Below are positions 8,541 to 16,713 of a stretch of 64,000 nucleotides of DNA, piece by piece. A program made the position numbers and the translations under genes. The notes beneath the pieces are model-generated. The model made no database searches. It was not told where the DNA came from and worked only from the letters and a program-made list of their open reading frames with translations. Each line of letters starts with the position of its first letter. Positions within the stretch are counted from its first letter, which is position 1. This DNA is from Streptomyces echinoruber (GTDB lineage: Bacteria; Actinomycetota; Actinomycetes; Streptomycetales; Streptomycetaceae), in the NCBI RefSeq assembly GCF_014651135.1, contig NZ_BMWH01000017.1, forward strand, positions 62,001 through 126,000, given 5' to 3'.

Positions 8541-10096
8541 CCGCGCGGACCGCGGTGCGGGCCGACGTCGACGTCCTGGTCGTCGGGGCCGGCCCCACCG
8601 GACTGCTGGCCGCCTGCGAACTGCTCCGGCGCGGGGTGCGGGTGCGGATCGTGGACCGGGCCGAGCGGCCCATGACGGCGCCCAAGGCGCTGTCGCTGTG
8701 GCCGCGCGCCCTGGACATCCTGGAGGACCTCGGCATCGGCGAGGAGATACGGCGGGCGTCGAACCGGATCAACGCCTTCAGCTACTTCTCCGACGGCCGC
8801 CCGCTGGCCACCTTCGACTTCGCCGAGGACCTGGCCTCGCGGACCCTGCCGCAGCCGGTGACGGAGAGCCTGCTCACCGCCCGGCTGCGCGAGCTGGGCG
8901 GCAAGGTGGAGCACGGGGTGCGGCTGCTGTGCCTGGACGGGGTGTCCTTCGACGGGCCGATCGACGCCACGGACGGGGTGACGGCGCTGCTGGAGCACCC
9001 CGACGGCCGGGTGGAGCGCACCCGTGTGCCGTGGGTCGTCGGCGCGGACGGGGCGGGCAGCGCGGTGCGCGGCCAGCTCGGCATCGGCTTCGAGGGCAGC
9101 ACGTACGAGATGGCGTTCGCGCTGGTCGACGCGCACGTCGAGGGCGACCTGCCCGGTGACCGGGTGCTGTACTACCAGGCGCCCACCGGCACCCTGGTCG
9201 TCGTGCCGATGCCCGGCGGGGTCCACCGCTTCCTGTCGGTGATGCCCCGGGGCGGCGGCGAGGTGACGGTGCCGATGATGCAGCGGATCGTCGACGAGCG
9301 CGGGCCGCGCGGGGTGCGGATCACCGAGCCGGTGTGGCACACGGTGTTCCGGGTGCACGCCCGCCGCGCGCGGGAGTTCCGGCGCGGGCGGGTGTTCCTG
9401 ACGGGCGACGCGGCCCATGTGCACAGCCCGGCCGGCGGGCAGGGCATGAACAACGGGCTCCAGGACGCGCACAACCTGGCCTGGAAGCTGGCCGCGGTGG
9501 TGCACGGCACCTCCCCGGTCTCGCTGCTGCTGTCCTACGGGCCCGAGCGCGCCGAGGCGACCCGTCGCATCGTGCGCGACACCGACGTGCAGACCAGGGC
9601 CTGGATGGCGGGCAACCGGGTCCAGCGCGTCGCGCGGGACGCCGCGTTCCGGCTGCTGGAGCGCACCGGCGCGGTGTCCAGGTACTACGCGCCGGTGATG
9701 GCGGGGCGGCGGCTGGCCTACCGGCCGGAGCGGCAGACGCAGTCGCCCTCCGGACGGCTGCCCTGCGGTGCCCGGCCCGGCCGGGTGCTGGCCCGCCGCC
9801 CGGCGCTGGCGCACGGCATCGTCGGCCCGCAGGCGGATCCGAACGCCTGGACGCTGGTGCTCACCGGACCTGACGGACTCTTCGCTGGGGCGCCCTGGGC
9901 GCGGCACCACCCGCGGTTGAGGGTGGTGCGGCTGACCGGCGGGCAGGCCGGGCCGCTCACCGGCTGCCGGCGGGCGGGGTACCACCTGGTCCGGCCGGAC
10001 GGCCACGTGGCGGCGCACGGGCACGCGCGGGACACCGACCGGCTGCGCGCCGAACTGGCCGCGGCCTTCGGCCCGGAGCGTCCCGGCCGTCCCTGA
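8537..10096 (+). CDS. FAD-dependent aromatic hydroxylase (PheA/TfdB family)
   Basis: A 519-aa class A flavoprotein monooxygenase. The N-terminal GAGPTGLLAACELLRRG binds the FAD ADP moiety. DGxGS-type WVVGADGAGSAVRGQLG lies near residue 170, and the GDAAHVHSPAGGQGMNNGLQ flavin-binding motif near residue 295. A C-terminal thioredoxin-like extension (about 400-515) is typical of phenol/2,4-dichlorophenol hydroxylase relatives. The GTG start overlaps the ligase stop (GTGA), so translation is coupled. It would hydroxylate the activated or free aromatic acid with O2 and NAD(P)H. The neighbouring WrbA-like flavoprotein could serve quinone reduction. It is only distantly related to the other hydroxylase at 41623-42858. 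Confidence 0.9.
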   Translation: MTARTAVRADVDVLVVGAGPTGLLAACELLRRGVRVRIVDRAERPMTAPKALSLWPRALDILEDLGIGEEIRRASNRINAFSYFSDGRPLATFDFAEDLASRTLPQPVTESLLTARLRELGGKVEHGVRLLCLDGVSFDGPIDATDGVTALLEHPDGRVERTRVPWVVGADGAGSAVRGQLGIGFEGSTYEMAFALVDAHVEGDLPGDRVLYYQAPTGTLVVVPMPGGVHRFLSVMPRGGGEVTVPMMQRIVDERGPRGVRITEPVWHTVFRVHARRAREFRRGRVFLTGDAAHVHSPAGGQGMNNGLQDAHNLAWKLAAVVHGTSPVSLLLSYGPERAEATRRIVRDTDVQTRAWMAGNRVQRVARDAAFRLLERTGAVSRYYAPVMAGRRLAYRPERQTQSPSGRLPCGARPGRVLARRPALAHGIVGPQADPNAWTLVLTGPDGLFAGAPWARHHPRLRVVRLTGGQAGPLTGCRRAGYHLVRPDGHVAAHGHARDTDRLRAELAAAFGPERPGRP

Positions 10097-10217
10097 GGCG
10101 GCCGCCGGCACCCGCTCCGGCGCACCGGCGCGCAGCCGCACACCGCCGGTGCACACCGCCCGGCGCACGCCGCCCGCCGTACACCTGACGCACCCGACGT
10201 TCCAAGGGAGTTCGCAC

Positions 10218-10793
10218 ATGGGTACCACCGTCGCCATCGCCTACCACTCCGGAAACGGGCACACCGCGGTTCTCGCCGAGGCGGTGCGCGACGGTGCCGT
10301 GGAGGCGGGCGCCGACGCCGTGCTGATCGCCGTGGACACGATCACCGCCGAGCAGTGGGCGGTACTGGACGCGGCGGACGCCATCGTCTTCGGCGCGCCG
10401 ACCTACATGGGCACCGCGTCCGCCGCCTTCCACGTCTTCGCCCAGGCCACGTCGAAGCGGTGGGCGGACCGCGCCTGGCAGGACAAGCTGGCCTCGGGCT
10501 TCACCGTGGCCGGCGCGATGAACGGGGACAAGCTGCACACACTCCAGTACTTCTCCATCCTCGCCTCGCAGCACGGCATGCACTGGATCAACCTGGACCT
10601 GACCCCGGGCTGGTGCTCCTCGACCGGCTCCGAGCACGACCTCAACCGGCTCGGCATCACCCTCGGCACCGGCGCCCAGGCCAACACCGACCAGGGCCCG
10701 GAGGCGGTCACCAAGGCGGACGCGGAGACCGCCCGGCACCTCGGGCGGCGGGTCGCGCTGACCGCCCGGGCCTTCGCGGGGGTGGCGCGGTGA
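10218..10793 (+). CDS. WrbA-like flavodoxin / NAD(P)H:quinone oxidoreductase
   Basis: A 191-aa flavodoxin-fold protein. The FMN phosphate loop is degenerate but recognisable as YHSGNGHTAVLAEAV. FGAPTYMGTASAAF is the conserved WrbA-type loop around the flavin, and a second flavin loop near AGAMNGDKLHTLQYFSILASQHGMHW follows. The ATG has GGGAG upstream. WrbA proteins reduce quinones by two electrons. Next to an aromatic hydroxylase it may keep a (hydro)quinone-type intermediate reduced. Its stop overlaps the LuxR-type gene (GTGA), putting enzyme and regulator in one operon. Confidence 0.87.
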   Translation: MGTTVAIAYHSGNGHTAVLAEAVRDGAVEAGADAVLIAVDTITAEQWAVLDAADAIVFGAPTYMGTASAAFHVFAQATSKRWADRAWQDKLASGFTVAGAMNGDKLHTLQYFSILASQHGMHWINLDLTPGWCSSTGSEHDLNRLGITLGTGAQANTDQGPEAVTKADAETARHLGRRVALTARAFAGVAR

Positions 10794-11437
10794 ACCACGG
10801 CGGAGTCACCGCCCTGGTCGTCGTCGGCAACGAGCTGCTCAGCCACGGGGTGCGCTCCATGCTGCGCAGCGTCCCGGGGGTGGGCTCGGTGTGGGCCTGC
10901 CCCGGGGCGGCGGAGGCGCTGCCCCTGCTGCCCGCGCAGCGCCCCGGCCTCGTGGTGTGCCTCGCCGCGGACGAGGGCACCCCCGCGCTGGTGCGGGCCG
11001 CCGCCCGGCAGGGGGCCAGGACGCTGCTGCTGCTGGACGGTCCCGATCTGGACGCCGTCGACGAGGACACCGCGCTGGCCGCGGACGGCTTCCTCATCCG
11101 GGAGGAGGTCACCGTGGACCGGCTGCGGGAGGCCGTGCACCGCGTCAACGCCGGCGACCTGCCGCTGCCCGCGGGTGTGGCCCGGCGGCTGATGACCCGG
11201 TCCCGGCACGCCCCGCCACCGCCCCGGATTTCCAGGCGCATTTCCATCACCCCGCGCGAGGAGGAAGTGCTGCACCTGCTCGCCGAAGGTCTCAGCAACA
11301 AACAGATAGCCCGCCGGATCGGCATCACCGAACACGGCATCAAACGCCATGTGACCAATCTTCTGGCGAAACTCAACGCACCGAACCGCACCCTGGCAGT
11401 GGCGCTCGCCCTCCAGGAAGGGCTGATCGGAAACTGA
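10790..11437 (+). CDS. Orphan NarL/LuxR-family regulator with aspartate-less receiver
   Basis: A 215-aa protein with the layout of a NarL-type response regulator: an N-terminal about 125-residue receiver-like fold and a C-terminal LuxR helix-turn-helix (about 150-213). The DNA-binding part has the canonical ITPREEEVLHLLAEGLSNKQIA followed by ITEHGIKRHVTNLLAKLNAPNR. The receiver lacks the acidic pair after beta-1 (VVVGNELL instead of VVDD), and the phospho-acceptor Asp position reads PGLVVCLAADEG. Phosphorylation control is therefore unlikely, as in the ligand-responsive atypical receivers of several antibiotic clusters. No histidine kinase is adjacent. It probably controls the NAT-ligase-hydroxylase operon it ends. 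A strong terminator follows at 11550-11611. Confidence 0.87.
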   Translation: MNHGGVTALVVVGNELLSHGVRSMLRSVPGVGSVWACPGAAEALPLLPAQRPGLVVCLAADEGTPALVRAAARQGARTLLLLDGPDLDAVDEDTALAADGFLIREEVTVDRLREAVHRVNAGDLPLPAGVARRLMTRSRHAPPPPRISRRISITPREEEVLHLLAEGLSNKQIARRIGITEHGIKRHVTNLLAKLNAPNRTLAVALALQEGLIGN

Positions 11438-11887
11438 TCGGAGACCGATCGTCCGCGCAGGTGGGGCGCACATCGCCGCTCGCGGGGGCTGCCTGCGCAG
11501 GCCGCCCGCGGGGCTCTTCGCGAAACCTGCGGGAGCTGTTCCGGAAAAGAGGACGGATACCCGTGGAAGGCGCGCCGTAAAAGCGGCCCGTCTTCCACGG
11601 GTATCCGTCTTGTCCCGCCCGCCCGCGCTTTCCTCCGCATTTCCCGACCCTACCCGTTCGGGTACCCCGACCGGGCACCCCACAGGTGCAGCACCGCTTT
11701 TCCCCTTTTCCGGGAATCTGGTGGTGCGGCGAGGAAATCCGGGCCCTTTCCCACGAGGACGGGTCGGAGTGCCGAAGGCCCATGAGGTTCGGCCGCTGCA
11801 CGGGGCAGGGGCGGCGGCTCGCACACGAGCCGCCCCCGGCCCCCACCCCACGACACCCCACCCGATCCGCACAGGAGTCGCGTTCAG
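11438..11887. other. Intergenic region with terminator and KASIII-operon leader
   Basis: A 450-bp gene-free stretch. It contains the long hairpin listed separately, a small TACCCG-TT-CGGGTA stem at 11651-11664, and a T/C-rich run (CTTTTCCCCTTTTCC, 11697-11711). It ends with CAGGAG before the KASIII start. I see no recognisable sigma-70 -35/-10 pair. Confidence 0.5.
11550..11611 (+). terminator. Long stem-loop terminator downstream of the LuxR-type gene
   Basis: The arms ACGGATACCCGTGGAAG (11553-11569) and its exact complement (11592-11608) give a 17-bp perfect stem. It extends by a G-C, a G-U and an A-T pair outside. The 22-nt loop region contains a short TAAAA. It starts about 110 nt after the luxR stop and ends in CTTGTCCC. 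Confidence 0.8.
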
Positions 11888-12925
11888 ATGGAACTCACCG
11901 AGCACACCGCGCACGGCGTCGGCATCCGGTCCGTCGGCGGCCGGGTCCCCGACCGGATCGTCACCAACGCCGACCTGGAGCAGATGCTGGACACCACCGA
12001 CGAGTGGATCAGCAAGAACATCGGCATCAGGGAGCGGCGCTGGTCCGCCTCGGGCGAGTGGACCTCCGACCTCGGCGCCGCCGCCCTGCTGGACGCCTGC
12101 GACCGCGCGGCCGTCAGCCCGGACTCGCTCGACCTGGTCATCTGCGGCACCTACACCCCGGACCACATGATCCCGGCCGCCGCGGTCGGCATCATGCGCA
12201 AGGCCGGCATCCAGGGCGTGCCCGGCTTCGACGTCAACAGCGGCGGCTGCCCCGGCGGGGTCTTCGCGCTGGACGTGGGGGCCAAGTTCGTGAAGTCCGG
12301 CGACTACCGCCGGGTCGCGGTCGTCCTCTCCGACGTCAACACCAAGCTGTTCGACCCCGAGGACCGCACGGTGGGCGTCATCTTCGGCGACGGCGCCGCC
12401 TGCTACCTGCTGGAGCCGACCGTGTCGGGCACCGGCGTCGGCTCCGCGCTGCTGTCCAGCGACCCGAGCTCGTACCACACCGCCTACGTCAAGCGGGAGT
12501 TGCGGACCTGGGCGGACGGCAGCCCCAAGCAGTCCGCGTTCGGCGACAACTTCTCCTACATGCACGGCCGTTCGGTCCGCGACTTCGCCCTGGAGCACAT
12601 CCCGGGCTTCGTCGGGCAGCTGGTGAAGGCCGAGGGCCTGACCCTCGAGGACATCGACCTGATCATCTTCCACCAGGCCAACTACCACATGATCCACGCC
12701 CTGATGGAGAAGGTCGGCCTGCCCGCGGAGCGCACCTTCACCACCGTCGAGCGCTACGGCAACACCTCCGGCGCGGGCGTGCCGCTGGCGCTGCGCGACG
12801 CGCTGGACGCGGGCCGCATCAAGCCGGGCGACAACGTCGTGCTCATCTCCTTCGGGGCCGGCATGAGCCACGGCGGCACCGTGGTGCGCTGGACCGCCCC
12901 GGACGACTTCCTGCTGGGCGCCTGA
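11888..12925 (+). CDS. KASIII (FabH-like) ketosynthase or acyltransferase
   Basis: A 345-aa thiolase-fold enzyme with an intact Cys-His-Asn triad: Cys121 in NSGGCPGGVFAL, His262 in FHQANYHMIH and Asn292 in RYGNTSGAGVPLAL. The active-site pocket signature GGCPGG differs from the NAAC(A/S)GF of housekeeping FabH. The C-terminal SFGAGMSHGG is also non-canonical, so this is a specialised enzyme. Candidate reactions are condensation of an aryl-CoA with malonyl-CoA, as in PqsD-type quinolone formation. Acetoacetyl-CoA synthesis as in NphT7, or acyl transfer, are also possible. No acyl carrier protein is visible in the cluster, so CoA thioesters are the likely substrates. First gene of a three-gene operon; AGGAG precedes the ATG. 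Confidence 0.88.
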   Translation: MELTEHTAHGVGIRSVGGRVPDRIVTNADLEQMLDTTDEWISKNIGIRERRWSASGEWTSDLGAAALLDACDRAAVSPDSLDLVICGTYTPDHMIPAAAVGIMRKAGIQGVPGFDVNSGGCPGGVFALDVGAKFVKSGDYRRVAVVLSDVNTKLFDPEDRTVGVIFGDGAACYLLEPTVSGTGVGSALLSSDPSSYHTAYVKRELRTWADGSPKQSAFGDNFSYMHGRSVRDFALEHIPGFVGQLVKAEGLTLEDIDLIIFHQANYHMIHALMEKVGLPAERTFTTVERYGNTSGAGVPLALRDALDAGRIKPGDNVVLISFGAGMSHGGTVVRWTAPDDFLLGA

Positions 12926-12926
12926 G

Positions 12927-13751
12927 ATGACCGTCACCGCGACGACCGCCGGACTCCCGCCCGCCGTGCGGGAGTTCGGCACGATCCGGGTCACCCGCCG
13001 GGGCGGGGTGGCGCACGTCCTGCTCAACCGGCCCGAGCGGCGCAACGCCATCGACCTGACGCTCGCCCGCGAACTGCACGAAGCCGTCCACCTGCCGGAG
13101 GTGGCCACCGCCCGGTGCGTGCTGCTCACCGGGGCCGGCCCGCACTTCTGCGTCGGCGGCGACCTGAAGAGCTTCCGCGAGCAGCACGACGTCCCGGGCC
13201 ACCTGCTGGAGGTGACCAGCCATCTGCACGCGGCACTGGCCCGCCTGGTCGCCAACGACGCCCCGCTGGTGGTGGCCGCCGGCGGACACGTGGCGGGCGC
13301 CGGACTCGGCCTGGCCTGCCTCGGCGACGTCCTGCTGACCGAGGAGGGCGCCACCTTCCGCTCCGCGTACGCGGCGATCGGCCTCACCCCCGACGCCGCC
13401 ACCAGCCACCAGCTCCCCCAGCTGATCGGGCTGCGCCGGGCCCAGCGGATGACGCTACTCGGCCATGTCCTGGAGGCCGAGGAGGCCGTCGCGTGGGGGC
13501 TGTGCACCGAGGTGGTGCCGGCGGGGCGGCTCGCCGAGCGGGCCCGGCAGGTGGCCGAGCGGCTCGCCGCCGGTCCGACCCGGGCCCTGGGCGAGACCGG
13601 CCGGCTGCTGCGGGCGGCGGCGCGGCGGGCGCTGGCCGAGCACCTGGAGGACGAGTCGACCACGCTGCGGGCGGCCGCGGCGACGGCGGACGCGAGGGAG
13701 GGCATGGCGGCCTTCGCGGAACGCCGCCCGGCCGCGTTCCGGCGCCGCTGA
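12927..13751 (+). CDS. Crotonase-family enoyl-CoA hydratase/isomerase, PaaG-like
   Basis: A 274-aa crotonase fold with the oxyanion-hole region CVGGDLKSF and GAGLGLACLGD. The two catalytic glutamates of enoyl-CoA hydratases are missing. Instead there is a single aspartate, Asp156 in IGLTPDAATSHQLP, where PaaG-type isomerases and 4-chlorobenzoyl-CoA dehalogenase carry their catalytic Asp. The C-terminal EGMAAFAERRPAAF also matches PaaG. This argues for double-bond isomerisation or aryl-CoA chemistry and not simple hydration. It follows the KASIII gene by one base (TGA-G-ATG), so the pair is certainly co-translated. Confidence 0.87.
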   Translation: MTVTATTAGLPPAVREFGTIRVTRRGGVAHVLLNRPERRNAIDLTLARELHEAVHLPEVATARCVLLTGAGPHFCVGGDLKSFREQHDVPGHLLEVTSHLHAALARLVANDAPLVVAAGGHVAGAGLGLACLGDVLLTEEGATFRSAYAAIGLTPDAATSHQLPQLIGLRRAQRMTLLGHVLEAEEAVAWGLCTEVVPAGRLAERARQVAERLAAGPTRALGETGRLLRAAARRALAEHLEDESTTLRAAAATADAREGMAAFAERRPAAFRRR

Positions 13752-13924
13752 GGGGTTCCGGGGCCGCTGAGGGACGGGGGCGACGGGGGCGACGGGACAG
13801 CGGCACAACGGGACGACGGGCGACGGGACGACGGGGCACGGACGCACCGGGACACTCGCGGGGACCGGCGGGGCACGGGCGCGGGGACGCAGGCACGCGA
13901 CGCAGGCACGCAGGGAGGACAGAG

Positions 13925-14686
<762 letters not shown>

Positions 14687-14687
14687 C

Positions 14688-14790
14688 TCCCGGCCGACTG
14701 CGCCTGGAACGGTCCCCGGCCGACCGGGTCCGGAACGGTCCCCGGCCGACCGGGTCCGGAACGGTCCCCGGCCGACCGGGCCTGGAATGG
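14688..14790. repeat. 26-bp tandem repeat after the KASIII operon
   Basis: The unit ACGGTCCCCGGCCGACCGGG plus TCCGGA occurs at 14709-14734, 14735-14760 and, with two changes, 14761-14786. A partial copy lies at 14688-14708. Each unit holds a CGGCCG core. It lies between convergent genes and may act in termination or be replication slippage. Confidence 0.8.
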
Positions 14791-14930
14791 CCCCGGCCCG
14801 GCCGTACGCACGCGCCGCCGCCCTGCGCGCCGGATCGGCGTGGAGGGCGGCGGGCCACGGAGGCGGGGTGCGCGGGAGCACGCGGGGAGGGTGCGCCGCG
14901 CCGGGGCTCAGGTCGCGGTCGGAGTGGGGC

Positions 14931-15884
14931 TCAGGCCGCGGTCGGGGTCGCGGCGTCGCGCAGCTCCACGGTGAAACCGTTGCGCCAGCTGGGGTACCGC
15001 GGCGTCCAGTCGAGCAGGCGCTTGGCGCGGGAGTTGTCCGCGCCGCGCAGCTGCGTCATGAAGGCGACGCCCCAGCCGCCGACGGCCATGCGGGCCAGCG
15101 CCGCGGGCGCGCCCTTGGGCCGCTTGGCGCCGAGGATGTCCGCCAGCTCCGGCAGCCAGACGTGCATCGGGGCGGGCTCGTCGTCGACGATGTTGAGCAC
15201 CCCGGTGTAGTCGGAGTCCAGGGCGGCCACGACCGCGGAGGCGGCGTCCCGGGTGTGGGTGAAGGAGAAGGTGGCGGTGCCGCCGCCGACCAGCGGCACC
15301 TTGCCGCCGCGCACCTGCTGCACGAAGGAGCCGTCGGGGGCGTAGATCGTGCCGGGGCCGTAGAGGTGGCCGAAGCGCAGGACGGCGCCCTGGGCGCTCA
15401 GGGTCTGCCGCTCCAGGTCACGCAGTGCGGCGAGCACCGGCACGAACTGCTTGGGCGGGTTCTGCCACAGCGGCGCCTCCTCGTCGGCGGGGCCGCTGCC
15501 GCTGGGGTCGTAGGCGTAGGCGAGGCCCTGGGCCACCACGCGGCGCACGCCGACGTCGCGGGCGGCTTCGAGCAGGTTGCGGGTGCCCTCCGTGCGGAGC
15601 CGGTTGGTCAGCTCGAAGTCCTTGGCCAGCCGGCGCGGGTTGATCGCCGGGGGGATGGCCGTGAGCATGTTGACGATCGCGTGCGGGGCGGCGGAGCGCA
15701 CGGCGGACGCGACGGCGGCGCGGTCGAGAGCGTCGCCCGTGACGACTGCGGCACCGAGCCGCTCGGCGGCGTTCGCGCTGCGGCCCGGCCGGGAGAGCAC
15801 GACCACGTCGTGGCCCGCAGAGCGCAGCAGCGGCACCAGCTGCCGGCCGATCACGCCGGTCCCTCCGGCGACGAGAACTCGCAT
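14931..15884 (-). CDS. NAD-dependent epimerase/dehydratase-family protein (extended SDR)
   Basis: A 317-aa extended SDR. The Rossmann motif VAGGTGVIGRQLVPLLRSAGH is at the N-terminus. The usual YxxxK is altered: the region around AYAYDPSGSGPADEE has Tyr but no Lys in register, so activity may be atypical, as in atypical extended SDRs. The C-terminal half has LRFGHLYGPGT, then the binding loop FSFTHTRDAASAVVAAL and VLNIVDDEPAPM. The ATG 15884 has TGGAGT upstream. It is leftward and faces the KASIII operon. A perfect Crp-type palindrome is 90 bp upstream. Role in the cluster unknown; a reductase or epimerase on a late intermediate is possible. Confidence 0.8.
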   Translation of the reverse strand: MRVLVAGGTGVIGRQLVPLLRSAGHDVVVLSRPGRSANAAERLGAAVVTGDALDRAAVASAVRSAAPHAIVNMLTAIPPAINPRRLAKDFELTNRLRTEGTRNLLEAARDVGVRRVVAQGLAYAYDPSGSGPADEEAPLWQNPPKQFVPVLAALRDLERQTLSAQGAVLRFGHLYGPGTIYAPDGSFVQQVRGGKVPLVGGGTATFSFTHTRDAASAVVAALDSDYTGVLNIVDDEPAPMHVWLPELADILGAKRPKGAPAALARMAVGGWGVAFMTQLRGADNSRAKRLLDWTPRYPSWRNGFTVELRDAATPTAA

Positions 15885-16266
15885 GACTACTCCAGGAATC
15901 AGGCCCCGGCTGCCCGGGGAGGGTTGGTGAAAGCACGACGGGTCGGGGAACCGCCGCCGTGACATCCGATCGATGTGACGCCGGTCACATTTCTCGACGG
16001 GGTGGACGACCGGCCGCGCAGGGGGCGGAACGCCGGACCGGACGCGCCGGGGACCGGGCCCCGCGGACCGGGGACGCCCCACCCGACCGGCGCGCCGTGC
16101 GACCGGCGCGCCGTGCGGCGTTCTCCGCAGGCACCGGGTCGGCGGCCGGCGGGTGCGACGCGGGCGGGGCCGGTGGTGGAGAGGAGCCGCCGGGCCCAAG
16201 GGGCGTCCGGGCGTCCCGGAGCCCTCGGCGGAACGCGGTCATGACCCGCCGCCCTCCCGGCCGCGC
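15885..16266. other. Gene-free promoter region of the epimerase-like gene
   Basis: A 382-bp stretch between the epimerase-like gene and the small peptide gene. Apart from the Crp-type site it is featureless GC-rich sequence without a plausible reading frame. Confidence 0.5.
15974..15989. promoter_or_regulatory. Crp-type palindrome TGTGA-N6-TCACA
   Basis: ATGTGAC-GCCG-GTCACAT is a perfect inverted repeat. It fits both the E. coli CRP consensus and the shorter Streptomyces Crp pattern GTG-N6-GNCAC. It lies about 90 bp upstream of the epimerase-like gene start. Confidence 0.6.
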
Positions 16267-16431
16267 CTAGCAGCAGCGCTGGTCCTGCGCGACCAGAATG
16301 CCGGCGGCCACGCGGTGCGCGGCGCCGCCGGTGGGCCCCGCCGCGGCGCCGAGGCCCACCGCGGGCACGGCGAAGATCAGCACAGCGCCGAACACGGCTC
16401 CGAGGATGCGCGCAGACAGCCTCTCGACCAT
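16267..16431 (-). CDS. 54-aa secreted peptide precursor, candidate signal peptide for the XRE-TPR regulator
   Basis: A short but convincing gene: ATG 16431 preceded by AGGAAAGGA at eight bases, TAG stop. The precursor has a basic N-terminus (MVERLSARI), a hydrophobic core GAVFGAVLIFAVPAVGLG, an AAA cleavage-like site near residue 30, and a C-terminal segment ending AGILVAQDQRCC. It has no similarity I recognise to lanthipeptide or lasso precursors, and no modification enzyme is adjacent. It is divergent from an XRE-TPR regulator, the arrangement of exported pheromone precursors paired with RRNPP-type receptors. The mature peptide would be a short C-terminal fragment; the paired terminal cysteines are unusual. 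Function is inferred from layout only. Confidence 0.65.
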   Translation of the reverse strand: MVERLSARILGAVFGAVLIFAVPAVGLGAAAGPTGGAAHRVAAGILVAQDQRCC

Positions 16432-16713
16432 GGTTCCGATCCTTTCCTGTCCGGTCGGCCGAGTAATTTGACAGAGGTAGTCAATTAAAACCAACACAGT
16501 CAGTCAACAGGACATGACACAGTATCCGGGCCGCTACCGGGGCAGCACGAAGGAACAGGTGTCCGCCCGCCAAGCAGGGTCGGACTTCGGTCAACAAGGA
16601 GGCGGCCACATTGACAAGCCAGTAAAGTATCGGTAAACAGGGTAGTCGTACCGTGCCCCTTACCCACTCCATGCTTGTGATCAAGGGCATGGCAGCACGC
16701 CCCCTGGAGAAAC
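16432..16713. promoter_or_regulatory. Divergent promoter with repeated TTGAC/GTCAA boxes
   Basis: A 282-bp AT-rich region (unusual here). TTGAC occurs at 16468 and 16611 and its complement GTCAA at 16480, 16503 and 16590. TTGAC-N7-GTCAA (16468-16484) forms an inverted repeat close to the peptide gene. TTGACA (16611-16616) is followed after 17 bp by TAAACA (16634-16639), a plausible -35/-10 for the regulator gene. The sequence CAGTAAAGT (16620-16628) with a second GTAAA eleven bases on recurs upstream of the transposase-like gene at 22931-22949. These are candidate binding sites of the XRE-TPR protein. Confidence 0.6.
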
